Source of the DNA: Dyadobacter crusticola DSM 16708
Lineage (GTDB): Bacteria; Bacteroidota; Bacteroidia; Cytophagales; Spirosomataceae
Length of the DNA: 64,000 nt
Direction of reading: 5' to 3'
NCBI RefSeq assembly: GCF_000701505.1
Contig: NZ_KL370787.1
Coordinates: 48,432-112,431, forward strand
Position 1 is the first letter of the stretch, and each line of letters opens with the position of its first letter. The notes under the pieces are model-generated. The model was not told the origin of the DNA, made no database searches, and was given only the letters and a program-made list of their open reading frames with translations. The position numbers and the translations under genes were made by a program. This document shows, piece after piece, positions 1-9,586 of the stretch.

Positions 1-276
1 GGGCAACTTAAAGCTGCAACAGACCGAAACACTGTCTCGATTGAAAAGTATAGCGCTGAAATAGGGCAACTTAAAGCTGCAACTGAAACGCATAGTGGCG
101 CGATCGAGCAACTTAAAGCTGCAACTGAACAAAACACCAGCGCAATTGAGAGAAACAGCTTTGACATCAAAAAAAGTAGTTCGGATGCTAAGGAGATGAT
201 CACGCAATTATCTCAGGATTTAATCACCCGGTTTGAACGGATGGAACGGAACATTGAACTATTGAGACGTCGATAG
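1..276 (+). CDS. C-terminal end of a coiled-coil protein (partial)
   Basis: An open frame enters from the left edge and stops with TAG at 274-276, giving 91 visible residues. The protein is polar and helical with no Pro and few Gly, as in a long coiled coil. The hexapeptide QLKAAT occurs three times, and the DNA copies start near 4, 67 and 109. The offsets are 63 and 42 bases, which are 3 and 2 heptads, so the repeat keeps heptad register. The end (residues 70-91) is rich in Arg and Glu. The family and full length cannot be told because the start lies outside the window. A tail fibre, tropomyosin-like or chemotaxis-like helix are all possible. Confidence 0.75.
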   Translation, partial: GQLKAATDRNTVSIEKYSAEIGQLKAATETHSGAIEQLKAATEQNTSAIERNSFDIKKSSSDAKEMITQLSQDLITRFERMERNIELLRRR

Positions 277-318
277 AACACTAATACCAAATACTATTTC
301 CCATTATCACTAAAATAT

Positions 319-837
319 ATGTTTCCATTCCGCGTAGGTCAAGGCTACGATGTTCACCAATTGGAAGAAGGCAGGCCGTTTTGGCTTGGCGGTATTCAGA
401 TCCCGCATTCACACGGTGCCAAGGGGCATTCTGATGCAGATATCATTTGCCATGTAATATGCGACGCGCTGCTGGGAGCAGCCAATATGCGCAATATTGG
501 TTATCATTTTTCTGATAAAGATCCGCAATGGAAGGGCGTTGACAGCAAGATACTGCTTTCAAAAGTGCTGGAAATGATCAGAGAAAAAGGTTTTGAAGTC
601 GGAAATATAGACGTGACCGTTGTCTTGCAAAACCCAAAGCTGAACCCGCATATTCCGGCTATGAAAGCCTGCCTGCAAGAGGTGATTGCGATCCCGGAAG
701 AAGACATTTCCATTAAGGCGACCACCTCCGAGCACATTGGCTTTGTAGGACGTGAAGAAGGTATCGCCGCACATTGCGTCGCATTGATCTATTCGAAAAG
801 CACATTTTCAAAACTAAATTTAGCCTCATCCCTGTAA
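319..837 (+). CDS. ispF: 2-C-methyl-D-erythritol 2,4-cyclodiphosphate synthase
   Basis: This enzyme cyclises CDP-methylerythritol 2-phosphate with release of CMP, a step of the non-mevalonate isoprenoid pathway in the cytosol. The 172-residue product has the family signature GYDVH with metal ligands Asp11 and His13, the third ligand His45 in the segment GHSDADIICHVICDALLGAA, and the C-terminal ATTSEHIGFVGREEGI block that lines the CDP site. Length is slightly above the usual 155-160 residues, owing to the C-terminal end. The start is the first ATG after the preceding stop. The next gene begins 8 bases after its stop, so the two are probably cotranscribed, although no functional link is evident. 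Confidence 0.96.
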   Translation: MFPFRVGQGYDVHQLEEGRPFWLGGIQIPHSHGAKGHSDADIICHVICDALLGAANMRNIGYHFSDKDPQWKGVDSKILLSKVLEMIREKGFEVGNIDVTVVLQNPKLNPHIPAMKACLQEVIAIPEEDISIKATTSEHIGFVGREEGIAAHCVALIYSKSTFSKLNLASSL

Positions 838-844
838 TTTCCTA

Positions 845-1978
845 ATGAAAACCCTTTCCCTTACTCTGCTTGTACTTATTGCTTTTATTTTCAGCTGCAA
901 AGCGCAGGAACCTTCACAAGTAACTCAGCCGCTTGGTTTCGAAGAATACGATCCCATTTCAACTTTGAAAGTGGAAGAACATCTTTTGAAAAGGGCGAAA
1001 TTTCCATTTATAGACGTACATAATCACCAGTACCAAATGGCGACCCAGGATCTGAACGCGCTGGTGAAGCAAATGGACAGCCTGAATATGGGTATTATGG
1101 TCAACTTAAGTGGGCGGGGATGGTCGCAGGAATGGAGCGAAGGGACGGCTACACTCAAAGGCTCGCTGGAAAACATCGCTAAAAACCAGACTAAGCGCAT
1201 TGCCGTTTTCACAAACCTGCAATTCAAAGGTTTCGGCGACGCGGACTGGAGTGCAAAGGCTGTAAAGCAGCTGGAAGAAGATGTAAAAATGGGTGCGAAA
1301 GGTTTGAAGATTTATAAAAGTCTGGGTTTTAGCGGCATTAAAGATGATAAAGGAAACCGTGTGCCGGTAAGCGACGCGCGACTGCAGCCCGTTTGGCAGA
1401 AATGTGGCGAACTGGGTATACCGGTGCTGATCCACACAGCCGATGTACCTTCTTTTTGGGACCCGATGGACCGTTACAATGAACGCTGGCTTGAACTTAA
1501 AACACACCCGGGAAGAAGACGCGGCCCCAATGATCCTGTTCCATTTGATTCACTGATTGCGGAACAGCACCATATTTTTAGAAAAAACCCGAAAACGACC
1601 TTTATCAATGCACACATGGGTTGGTATCCCAATAACCTGAAAAAGCTGGACAGCCTGATGGTCGTGTTCCCGAATATGTATGTTGAAATCGGCGCTGTTA
1701 TTGCGGAACTTGGCAGACAACCCCGCACTGCAAAAAAGTTCTTTGATAAGTACCAGGACAGGGTTTTATTTGGGAAAGACAGCTGGGTACCGTCTGAATA
1801 CGCCACCTATTTCAGGGTACTTGAAACGGAAGACGAGTATTTTCCATATCACAAAAAATACCACGCATTTTGGCGAATGTACGGAATGGGGCTTTCTGAC
1901 GAAGTTCTGAAAAAGCTTTACTATAAAAATGCATTGAAGATTATCCCCGGCCTGGACAAGAGTTTGTTCCCGAAGTAA
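845..1978 (+). CDS. Amidohydrolase-family lipoprotein (TIM barrel)
   Basis: The 377-residue protein starts with a lipoprotein signal (hydrophobic MKTLSLTLLVLIAFIFSC, lipobox Cys18), so it is probably anchored in the envelope. After it come the marks of an amidohydrolase_2 barrel: a strand-1 DVHNH motif near residue 58, GAKGLKIYKSLG near residue 150, VLIHTADVPSFWDP near residue 197, FINAHMGW near residue 258 and a final FGKDSW near residue 310 where the metal-binding Asp normally sits. The substrate cannot be predicted. It follows ispF by 8 bases and its stop is 1 base from that of the convergent TPR gene. Confidence 0.85.
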   Translation: MKTLSLTLLVLIAFIFSCKAQEPSQVTQPLGFEEYDPISTLKVEEHLLKRAKFPFIDVHNHQYQMATQDLNALVKQMDSLNMGIMVNLSGRGWSQEWSEGTATLKGSLENIAKNQTKRIAVFTNLQFKGFGDADWSAKAVKQLEEDVKMGAKGLKIYKSLGFSGIKDDKGNRVPVSDARLQPVWQKCGELGIPVLIHTADVPSFWDPMDRYNERWLELKTHPGRRRGPNDPVPFDSLIAEQHHIFRKNPKTTFINAHMGWYPNNLKKLDSLMVVFPNMYVEIGAVIAELGRQPRTAKKFFDKYQDRVLFGKDSWVPSEYATYFRVLETEDEYFPYHKKYHAFWRMYGMGLSDEVLKKLYYKNALKIIPGLDKSLFPK

Positions 1979-1979
1979 A

Positions 1980-3095
1980 TCACTTAAATGCTTTCGCTTC
2001 CTTGATCAGAGCGCGGTACTCAGCTTTTTCAAGGCATTTCTTATAATAATCCTTTGCTTTTGATTTATTGCCTGCGCGCGCTGCGATCCTGGCCAGGCCT
2101 GCGTATGCAAATGCATGGTACTCTTTGGTGTATTGCGCATCGTGCGGAGTTTTAAGCGCAAGCAAATATTCCCTCTGAGCCGCAGCATCGTTGCGCTCCG
2201 CTTTCTCCTCCAATAAACCCTGGAATGAATGGAAAGCAAGGGGATAAAACCCTGCATTATATCTCTTAAAATCCGCAAGCTCTCTCCTGGCCGCATCGTA
2301 CCTACCTGCAAGTAGCTGCGACTCGATGTTTTTCATCAAAAACAATGGGTTCTTAGGGTAAAGGCTCACCAGCTTTTCCATATAACCCACCGCTTTTTCA
2401 GGCTTTGATTCATATTTCAGGTATACATGGGAAATATAAAAGCAGGATTCAGCTTTCGTAATCGTGCCCATTTTGGTACCTAAATCCATTTGCTTCAATC
2501 CCAATGCTTTATCACCACTTTTGAAGAAAAGCAACACTGGTTTTACAATCGGGTGTTCCTCCGGATATACCTCCACATAGTAATTGTACATGCCCGAGGT
2601 AAAGTAAAATTCCGGGTTTTTACTGATCAGTTTCAGTCCTTCCACAAAAGCGTTATAAGCCTTTTTACCCTCCCCTGCCGCATTCATCATTTCACCACGG
2701 TAATTGTACATCATAGCCAGGTAACCCCTCGCTACCATTGTATAAAACACCGCTTCCGGATCAAGACTGTTTTTCCCGTACTTCTTGTTAATTGCTTGCA
2801 GGCATAAGTCCAGCTTCCGGACGTATTCTTTGGATTTCGTCGGATTGTCTTTGATAGGCAGGTATTTCCAGAACAGAACAAAGGAGTCGAGGAGGTGGGA
2901 GACGGGGTGATCGGGATACTTTTTTTCTACCAGGTTAATGAAAGTTTCCGCCTCTTCGAATTCATAATTATAGATTTTATCCAGACTATTCTGAACGTTT
3001 TTGAGCGTTGCGGGATCGTTGAGTAATTGCGCTTGTATATCAAATGAAATGGAACTACAGAGAAACAAAAAGAGTATGCGTAATATGGTTTGCAT
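1980..3095 (-). CDS. Secreted tetratricopeptide-repeat protein
   Basis: The 371-residue product has a Sec signal peptide (hydrophobic residues 4-17, cleavage likely after IQA near residue 22). The rest is helical with degenerate TPR-like pairs, for example the segment with PEKAVGYMEKLVSLYPKNP near residue 230 and the C-terminal YAGLARIAARAGNKSKAKDYYKK. No catalytic motif is visible. It is likely a periplasmic or outer-membrane scaffold. It lies convergent to the amidohydrolase gene and divergent from the M16 peptidase gene at 3241. Confidence 0.75.
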   Translation of the reverse strand: MQTILRILFLFLCSSISFDIQAQLLNDPATLKNVQNSLDKIYNYEFEEAETFINLVEKKYPDHPVSHLLDSFVLFWKYLPIKDNPTKSKEYVRKLDLCLQAINKKYGKNSLDPEAVFYTMVARGYLAMMYNYRGEMMNAAGEGKKAYNAFVEGLKLISKNPEFYFTSGMYNYYVEVYPEEHPIVKPVLLFFKSGDKALGLKQMDLGTKMGTITKAESCFYISHVYLKYESKPEKAVGYMEKLVSLYPKNPLFLMKNIESQLLAGRYDAARRELADFKRYNAGFYPLAFHSFQGLLEEKAERNDAAAQREYLLALKTPHDAQYTKEYHAFAYAGLARIAARAGNKSKAKDYYKKCLEKAEYRALIKEAKAFK

Positions 3096-3119
3096 GGTAA
3101 GACTATTAACTCAAATGGT

Positions 3120-3150
3120 TTGGTGGTATCCCAGCTGAACGTTAGCTTTG
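3120..3150 (+). promoter_or_regulatory. Bacteroidota-type promoter of the M16 peptidase gene
   Basis: TTG at 3120-3122 is followed after 20 bases by TAGCTTTG at 3143-3150. This matches the Bacteroidota consensus TTG/TAnnTTTG with the expected spacing. Transcription would start near 3157 and give a leader of about 85 bases before the ATG at 3241. Confidence 0.6.
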
Positions 3151-3240
3151 TTTATAACCCTATTTACAGGTGATGGGTTTCTGAGCTAACTTAATTTAGC
3201 CACCTGTACCTGGAAATAAAATTTCGTCAGATCGACTATT

Positions 3241-4497
3241 ATGATTCGCTATAAGCAGTTTACGCTGGACAACGGCCTGAAAGTATTTGTTCATGAGGAT
3301 TTTTCGACGCCGATGGCGGCAGTTAATATCCTTTACAATGTGGGTTCGCGTGATGAGGATGAAGAGCGGACCGGGTTTGCGCATTTGTTTGAGCATCTGA
3401 TGTTTGGCGGTTCTCAGCACATTCCCAACTATGATATTCCGGTGCAGAATGTAGGCGGCGAGAACAATGCATTTACTTCGCCCGACATTACCAATTACTA
3501 TATCACGCTTCCTGCGGAGAATGTTGAAACCGCCTTTTGGCTGGAATCAGACAGAATGCTGAGTTTATCTTTTGATCCCAATGTGCTTGAAGTGCAGCGG
3601 AAAGTCGTGATTGAGGAATTTAAACAAAGGTATCTCAACCAGCCTTACGGGGATATGTGGCTGAAATTGAGGCCACTCGCATACAAGGCACACCCTTACC
3701 GCTGGGCTACGATCGGAAAAGATATCGGTCATATCGAACGTGCGACAATGGACGATGTGAAAGATTTCTTCTTCCGTTTTTACAGACCGAACAATGCAAT
3801 TATGGTCGTTGCTGGCGCTGTTACCTTTGAGAAGGTACAGCAACTGGCCGAAAAATGGTTTGGCCCTATCCCGGCCGGGGCTGCTTACATCCGAAATATC
3901 CCGAAAGAACCTGTGCAAACCGAAGCCCGTTTTCTGGAAACTTCGGCAGCTGTCCCGCTTAACTCGCTGGTCAAGGTATTCCACATGCCGGGCAGATATG
4001 AAGATGGATTTTACGCTGCTGACCTGCTGAGTGACATTTTAGGGCGTGGTAAGTCTTCGAGATTGTACCAAAAATTATTGAAGGAAAAGTCTCTTTTCAA
4101 CAGTATCAATGCAAGTGTAACTTCCTCACTGGATCCCGGACTTTTGATGATCAAAGGAAACCTGAATCCGGGTGTAACACTGGAAGATGCGGACAATGCG
4201 GTTGATGAAGTTTTACAGGAGATCATAGAAAGTGGGGCAACCGAAGAAGAGGTTACCAAAGTGAAAAACCAGTCGGAAGCTTCAATCGCATTCTCCGAGG
4301 TAGAGCTGCTGAACCGCGCCATGAACCTCGCATTTGCAGCCAATGGGGGCAATGTAGATTGGGCTAATGCAGATGCGGAAATTATCCGGAACCTCACTCC
4401 GGCCGACATTCACTCAGCCGCGAAAGACATTCTGAAACCTGCCAATGCTTCCACCTTATATTACAGAGTCGAAGCAAAAGAACCGGTATTGATATAA
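3241..4497 (+). CDS. M16 family zinc peptidase, single-domain pair type
   Basis: The 418-residue product has the inverted zincin motif HLFEH (His48, Glu51, His52) and a downstream VVIEEFKQRY segment near residue 125 that should carry the third zinc ligand. The C-terminal half is the usual inactive M16_C fold, with the GRGKSSRLYQKLL segment near residue 270. At about 420 residues this is the M16B type, which acts as a dimer on small peptides or as a processing protease. No signal peptide is visible, so it may be cytosolic. It converges with a second M16B gene (4549-5838), and a strong hairpin separates them. Confidence 0.92.
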   Translation: MIRYKQFTLDNGLKVFVHEDFSTPMAAVNILYNVGSRDEDEERTGFAHLFEHLMFGGSQHIPNYDIPVQNVGGENNAFTSPDITNYYITLPAENVETAFWLESDRMLSLSFDPNVLEVQRKVVIEEFKQRYLNQPYGDMWLKLRPLAYKAHPYRWATIGKDIGHIERATMDDVKDFFFRFYRPNNAIMVVAGAVTFEKVQQLAEKWFGPIPAGAAYIRNIPKEPVQTEARFLETSAAVPLNSLVKVFHMPGRYEDGFYAADLLSDILGRGKSSRLYQKLLKEKSLFNSINASVTSSLDPGLLMIKGNLNPGVTLEDADNAVDEVLQEIIESGATEEEVTKVKNQSEASIAFSEVELLNRAMNLAFAANGGNVDWANADAEIIRNLTPADIHSAAKDILKPANASTLYYRVEAKEPVLI

Positions 4498-4498
4498 A

Positions 4499-4533
4499 CC
4501 AAACGAGCCGTTGCAATGCAGCGGCTCGTTTGG
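4499..4533. terminator. Bidirectional terminator between the two M16 genes
   Basis: A perfect 12-base-pair stem (4499-4510 with 4522-4533, CCAAACGAGCCG and its complement) encloses an 11-base loop and lies between two convergent stops. TTTTCG follows the stem on the plus strand. Confidence 0.8.
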
Positions 4534-4548
4534 TTTTCGATTTAAAAC

Positions 4549-5838
4549 TTACTCGGGCAGAAAAGTCAGGTAGCTAAAATTTTGCTCGTTGAACATTTCC
4601 CGTGCTATATCCTGTAACTGCTGTGAAGTGATTTGCTCAATCTCAGCGAATATTTCAGGAAGTGAGTCCACCCGCCCGGTATCCAGCAGGCTTTTCGCCA
4701 TCATCAGCATAAAACTCATATTACTTTCTTCCGACATTGCCAGCTGTCCCATCAACTGAACTTTGGTTTGATGCAGCTGCAACACAGAAAGCGGCACCTC
4801 GCGGATGCGTTTTAGTTCCTTGTGAATTAGCGAAATGCTTTTATTAAGCTGTTTTTTCTCAGTCCCAAAGAAGATCCCCATAAAACCGGTGTCGAGATAA
4901 GGTGTGTAATTTCCTTCTATGGAATACACAAAACCATACTTTTCACGCAGGGATAAGTTGAACCGGGAGTTCATCCCCGGACCGCCCAACAGATTTACTA
5001 ACATAAAAAACGGTAACCTCTTATCGTCGAGCAATGCGTATGCAGGTTGTCCCATTGCACATTGCGCCTGCGAAATAGCGCGTTCCTTCTGCTGCTGAAC
5101 CGGTACGTAGGCAGCCGGTGGCGTACGTACCCGCGTTGTTTTCCGATGCGGCACATCGCCCAGGTATTTCTCAGCTACCTTGATCACTTTCGAAAAAGGC
5201 AGCCTGCTCACCGACGACACTACAATGCGCTCGGTATCAATATTATCATTAATAAACTTGTAAAGCTCCTCGCGGCCAAATGAATTGACAGTTTCAGCCG
5301 TACCCAGAATGTTATTCCCCAAAGCATGCCCGGGAAATACAAGCTGATCAAAATCATCCTGTATTGCATCCTCCGGCGAGTCAACATACATGGACATTTC
5401 TTCGAGGATTACGTTCCGTTCGCGCTCGATCTGTTTGTCAGGAAATACGGAATGGAAAGTTATATCTGTAAGCAAATCCATCGCTTTCTCGAAATGATCA
5501 TCGAGCACAGACGCATGAAAACAGATCTTCTCCTTGGTAGTGTAAGCATTGAGCTCGCCGCCCACATTTTCCAATCTGTTGATGATGTGGTAAGAGCTGC
5601 GTTTTTCGGTGCCTTTGAAAGCCATATGTTCCCAGAAATGCGCCAAACCCTGCTGAAATGGCATTTCGTCGCGGCTACCTATGTCCAGCATGATGCCACA
5701 ATGCGCGATTTGCGTGTGCGGAACCTGCTTGTGGGCTATCCTGATTCCGTTGGCAAGCGTATGTATCTGGTATTCTTCGGTAAGTGAAAGGGAGGATGAT
5801 TTCGGGTTGCCCCGCTTACGAACGTTATTTCTCTTCAT
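4549..5838 (-). CDS. M16 family zinc peptidase (second copy)
   Basis: The 429-residue protein carries HFWEH (His67, Glu70, His71) and RNVILEEMSMY, where the third zinc ligand is expected. The ENVGGELNAYTTKEKICFHA segment is typical of M16B proteins related to mitochondrial processing peptidase. A basic stretch precedes the domain (residues 1-16), without a hydrophobic signal. Both this protein and its convergent neighbour keep a full zinc site, so they do not look like an active/inactive heterodimer pair. The substrate is unknown. Confidence 0.92.
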   Translation of the reverse strand: MKRNNVRKRGNPKSSSLSLTEEYQIHTLANGIRIAHKQVPHTQIAHCGIMLDIGSRDEMPFQQGLAHFWEHMAFKGTEKRSSYHIINRLENVGGELNAYTTKEKICFHASVLDDHFEKAMDLLTDITFHSVFPDKQIERERNVILEEMSMYVDSPEDAIQDDFDQLVFPGHALGNNILGTAETVNSFGREELYKFINDNIDTERIVVSSVSRLPFSKVIKVAEKYLGDVPHRKTTRVRTPPAAYVPVQQQKERAISQAQCAMGQPAYALLDDKRLPFFMLVNLLGGPGMNSRFNLSLREKYGFVYSIEGNYTPYLDTGFMGIFFGTEKKQLNKSISLIHKELKRIREVPLSVLQLHQTKVQLMGQLAMSEESNMSFMLMMAKSLLDTGRVDSLPEIFAEIEQITSQQLQDIAREMFNEQNFSYLTFLPE

Positions 5839-5927
5839 TCCTGATTAACACAAAATAGCCGCCAATAATTTTCGGCGGTATAAACAAAATTACAGACTTT
5901 TGCCCGGAAACCCTTGCATCCCCACTT

Positions 5928-7049
5928 ATGCGTATCGGATTTGACGCCAAGCGCGCCTTTGCTAATAAAACAGGCCTCGGAAATTACAGCAGGTTTATCC
6001 TGGAAGCACTTTTGCGCCACGAAAGAGCGAATGAATACCTTGCTTATACACCCAGGAACACGCAAAATCTCTTTCCGGATTTCCCCTCAGGATCAATCCA
6101 TTACCCTGAAAATTGGCTCGATAGAAAATTATCTTCTTACTGGCGGTATTCGCGCATTTCGAGCCAGCTGAGTAAAGAAAAGGTTGATCTTTTTCATGGA
6201 TTAAGTAATGAAATTCCTCAGGGTTTGTCAGAACGGAACATCAGATCAGTAGTCACAATCCATGATCTCATCTTTGAACGGTTACCGCATCATTTTAAAC
6301 CCGCTGACAGGTTGATCTACCGGCATAAGTTCCGATCCGCCTGCACACGTGCCGACAAAGTAGTTGCTGTTAGTGAACAAACAAAACGCGACCTGGTGGA
6401 TCTGTACCAGGTGGACCAAAGCAAAATTGAGGTCATCTACCAGGATAGCAGTTCCATTTTCAAACAACCTGCCGGTGAAAGATCGAAGGCAGAGATCCTG
6501 CAAAAGTATAAGCTGAACAGACCTTACGTATTGTGCGTCGGAACTTTGGAAGAGCGGAAAAACCAGCACCGGCTGGTAGAGGCATTTGCCCGCTCAAATG
6601 CAAATGAATTCGATCTGGTACTGATCGGAAAAGCGACTCCTTATTTAACCAAAATCAACGAAAGTATAGCTAGCTGCAAGCTTCAAAACCGGGTAAAAGT
6701 ATTGCATAACATACCGTCTGAACATTTGCCTGCATTGTATCAGCAAGCTACTGTATTTGCATATATTTCTGTTTACGAAGGTTTTGGCATTCCGATCCTG
6801 GAAGCGTTGCACAGCGGCGTTCCTGTTCTGTCGGCGAAAGGCTCCTGCCTGGAAGAAGCGGGCGGCGGAGGCGGCTTGTATGCTGATCCCTTGAAAACAG
6901 AAGAGGTCAGCCAGCAACTGAACCGTTTGCTGACTGACCAGTCTTTAAGGTCTGAGCTCGTGGGTGCCGGAAAGCTGCACGTTGCGCAGTTCGATGCGCA
7001 ACAAATCGCCCGCCAGCTTACCAGCCTTTACGCTGGTATCGCTCGCTAG
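5928..7049 (+). CDS. Group 1 glycosyltransferase (GT4 type)
   Basis: The 373-residue protein has the two Rossmann halves of a GT-B enzyme. Its N-terminal half holds GLGNYSRFILEALLRHE and IHDLIFERLP. The C-terminal half holds VGTLEERKNQHRLVEAF (residues 204-220) and the nucleotide-sugar EX7E motif, Glu284 to Glu292, in YEGFGIPILEALHSGVPVLS. It probably transfers a sugar from an NDP donor to a cell-surface glycan. The acceptor is unknown and no other glycan genes adjoin it. It converges with the TPR gene, with 4 bases between stops. Confidence 0.9.
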   Translation: MRIGFDAKRAFANKTGLGNYSRFILEALLRHERANEYLAYTPRNTQNLFPDFPSGSIHYPENWLDRKLSSYWRYSRISSQLSKEKVDLFHGLSNEIPQGLSERNIRSVVTIHDLIFERLPHHFKPADRLIYRHKFRSACTRADKVVAVSEQTKRDLVDLYQVDQSKIEVIYQDSSSIFKQPAGERSKAEILQKYKLNRPYVLCVGTLEERKNQHRLVEAFARSNANEFDLVLIGKATPYLTKINESIASCKLQNRVKVLHNIPSEHLPALYQQATVFAYISVYEGFGIPILEALHSGVPVLSAKGSCLEEAGGGGGLYADPLKTEEVSQQLNRLLTDQSLRSELVGAGKLHVAQFDAQQIARQLTSLYAGIAR

Positions 7050-7053
7050 TATT

Positions 7054-8460
7054 CTATTTTTCTCTGTATTGTTCGATAATCCGGAACAGCGCCTTTTGTT
7101 TTTCCAGATCGGGAAAGAAGTCAAAAAGCTGTACGTGGCTGTCGTAATCCAGGGTCAATGCTGTTTCCAGGTTTACCAATGCCTCGCGGTACTGTCCGGC
7201 GTGGATCTGGTAAACTGCCATTCTGTAATATAAATCGGCTTCTTCGGGCATTTCATCTATTGCCGCTTGCAGCAGGTCACAGGCACGCGCATAATTGCCT
7301 TGTTCAAAAAGTACATGCGACCATTTCAGCCATATATCCGGATTGGAAGGCTCTATTTCAGCAGCTTTTTCAAACGCTTCAAATGCAGAAATCACATTGC
7401 CTACTTTGAACTCCGTCTCAGCAAGTGCAAGCCAATAGTCAGGATTCAATTCGGTAATCTGAATTGCTTTGCGCAGGAAACCTACTGCTTCGTACCACCT
7501 GCCCAGTTCACTGAAACAGATACCCAGCCCATACCAGCCGTCGTCCCATTGACTGTCCAGCTTGACGGTCTGCCGGTAATACCTGATTGCTGTTTCGTAC
7601 TCGCCGAGCTTTTCATAGCAGGTACCTAAGCAGCAGCATGTTTCGGGTTGTTCGCCTTCCAGTTCAATGGCACGGAGATATTGTTCTTTGGCCTCTTCAT
7701 ACCTTTCCAGGTTCATGTAAGAGTTCCCCAGCTGGAAAAACGCTGAAGCAAAATCATCCTTGACAAGCGTCGCGTATTCGTATGCATTTACCGCATCTTC
7801 GTACCGTTCGAGCTTGCTGAATGCAATTCCGAGGTTGTACCAGGCATGCTGCGAGAATGGATCGCGGTCAACCAGCTCGTTGTAATAATCTAGATGACTT
7901 TCGAGCTGCCCTACGAGATCGAGGCAATGTGCCAGTTCATACAATGCGCTTTCATTGTTCAGATTATTTCTGAGCGACTTTTTGTAAAACTTGATCGCAT
8001 CATCGTATTTACCCCAGTTCTGGTAAGTCTGCCCAATCTGAAAGTAAATCTCATCTTTATCTTCAACTCTGTGCAGCAGGTTATCCAGCAATTCAAGGGC
8101 TTCTTCATATTCGCCCATCATATTGGAAATTGCCACCTGCATAAATGATATTTCTATGTCGCCCGGATGGAAAAGGGAAGCTCTTTCAAGAATTTCCTGT
8201 GCCAATTCATGCTCACCTCTATTGGCATGAAGCTGGACCATATTCAATAGCAGATCTAGGGAATAAGGGTAATCCGACAATCCCAACTCACAAGCTTTAA
8301 ATGCTTTATCCCAATCCCCTTTTTCTATATAATGTACGGTAACTTTCTCGTACGTGTCCAAATCAAAAAAAACCGGCTCGCTGGTTTTCAGCATTTTTTC
8401 AAACCTGAGCAATGTCTCCTTCATGTAATCCTTTCTTTCCCCGAAATTTTTCTCCATCAT
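7054..8460 (-). CDS. Cytosolic TPR-array protein
   Basis: The 468-residue product is made almost entirely of 34-residue TPR units, about twelve in number, visible from near residue 40 to the end. Clear units include WGKYDDAIKFYKKSLRNN, LERYEDAVNAYEYATL and LGEYETAIRYYRQTVKLD. There is no signal peptide or membrane segment. Such proteins act as scaffolds, and no partner can be named. Met1 and Met2 are both ATG, so the start may be 8460 or 8457. The gene is probably separate from the SDR gene upstream (8539). Confidence 0.85.
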   Translation of the reverse strand: MMEKNFGERKDYMKETLLRFEKMLKTSEPVFFDLDTYEKVTVHYIEKGDWDKAFKACELGLSDYPYSLDLLLNMVQLHANRGEHELAQEILERASLFHPGDIEISFMQVAISNMMGEYEEALELLDNLLHRVEDKDEIYFQIGQTYQNWGKYDDAIKFYKKSLRNNLNNESALYELAHCLDLVGQLESHLDYYNELVDRDPFSQHAWYNLGIAFSKLERYEDAVNAYEYATLVKDDFASAFFQLGNSYMNLERYEEAKEQYLRAIELEGEQPETCCCLGTCYEKLGEYETAIRYYRQTVKLDSQWDDGWYGLGICFSELGRWYEAVGFLRKAIQITELNPDYWLALAETEFKVGNVISAFEAFEKAAEIEPSNPDIWLKWSHVLFEQGNYARACDLLQAAIDEMPEEADLYYRMAVYQIHAGQYREALVNLETALTLDYDSHVQLFDFFPDLEKQKALFRIIEQYREK

Positions 8461-8538
8461 ACGGACCGCTAGATTAGAATTTTGGGCTTACGCACCACTA
8501 TGTTAATGAAAGAAAGATATAAAATAATTCCCCGCATT

Positions 8539-9537
8539 TCAAATCTTCCCGAGCAAAGTTTCGCTCACCCTTTTCACCGTTTTTTCGATAGGTTGGAAGT
8601 CAAAATTCAGCGCATTTTTGATCTTATCATTCCTGTAAGTCACCTTTCTTGCCGCCGAACGCGCTGTCTCTTTGGTAATTAGCGGCTTTGTTCCCAGCAA
8701 CCAGGTACGTACCGCCTCTACCCGCCAGATCACTCCCGCCAGCGCGGGACCCACCCGGAAAGAGGGTCGCTTTTTGTTCATTGCATCGGCAATCATAAAG
8801 AACAGATTTTTGTAAGAAATGCTCCCCGCATTGAGCAAAAACCTTTCACCGGATATATCGGAATGCATTAACCTGACAACCACTTCTGCCACGTCTTCAA
8901 CATCGACATAGTTGGCCAGCCCGTCTGTGTAGAAAGGTTTTTGCTGGTATATATATCTGAAAATCTGCGTACTGCTCTTATTCCAGTCGCCGCCGCCCAG
9001 TATCAGCGTTGGGTTAACGATCACTGCATTCAAGCCTTCCGCGATGCCACGCCAGACTTCCAGCTCACCCAGGTATTTGGACTTGGCGTATTCAGAATTC
9101 TCGGGCGAATTTTCCCAGCGATGAGTTTCATCAAGCACCACTTCCTCGCCTGGACCTGCTTTCCGCGGATCGGGCCTGCCAATTGCAGCAATGCTGCTGA
9201 CGTAGCAAAGTTTTTTGACGGGATATTTCAAACATACATTAACCACATTCGCTGTACCTTCCACATTGACTTTGTACATCATCTTGCGGTCTGCGGGAAT
9301 AAAGGATACTACTGCGGCGGTATGAACAACGAAATCAACATCTGCGATGGCGTTTTCGAGTGAGCCGAGGTCGAGAATATCTCCTTCTGTCCACGTAATA
9401 TGCTGAATCTGGTCTGCAAGAAGACTTTTGTCGGCACCTGGCCTGACCAATGCAATTACCTGATGCTTTTGCTGAAGAAACTTACGGGCAACAGCACTGC
9501 CAACCAAACCCGTTGCACCAGTTATAAGAACTTTCAT
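8539..9537 (-). CDS. NAD(P)-dependent epimerase/dehydratase-like reductase (extended SDR)
   Basis: The 332-residue enzyme begins directly with the dinucleotide-binding motif MKVLITGATGLVGSAVARKF. It has the catalytic YxxxK as Tyr150 and Lys154 (SEYAKSK) and the upstream SSIAAIG serine near residue 114. The overall pattern is closest to dihydroflavonol-4-reductase-like extended SDRs, which reduce a carbonyl on a small substrate. The substrate is not evident. The C-terminal 70 residues form the variable substrate-binding part. Confidence 0.85.
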   Translation of the reverse strand: MKVLITGATGLVGSAVARKFLQQKHQVIALVRPGADKSLLADQIQHITWTEGDILDLGSLENAIADVDFVVHTAAVVSFIPADRKMMYKVNVEGTANVVNVCLKYPVKKLCYVSSIAAIGRPDPRKAGPGEEVVLDETHRWENSPENSEYAKSKYLGELEVWRGIAEGLNAVIVNPTLILGGGDWNKSSTQIFRYIYQQKPFYTDGLANYVDVEDVAEVVVRLMHSDISGERFLLNAGSISYKNLFFMIADAMNKKRPSFRVGPALAGVIWRVEAVRTWLLGTKPLITKETARSAARKVTYRNDKIKNALNFDFQPIEKTVKRVSETLLGKI

Positions 9538-9586
9538 GATTGGTCATTTAATGTTGACCGAAGTTCGGGATTGAAATGTTAAGGAC

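Noticed and set aside
64..126. Short spaced repeats that could suggest CRISPR
   Set aside because: The units are coding, differ in spacing and are in frame with a coiled-coil protein.
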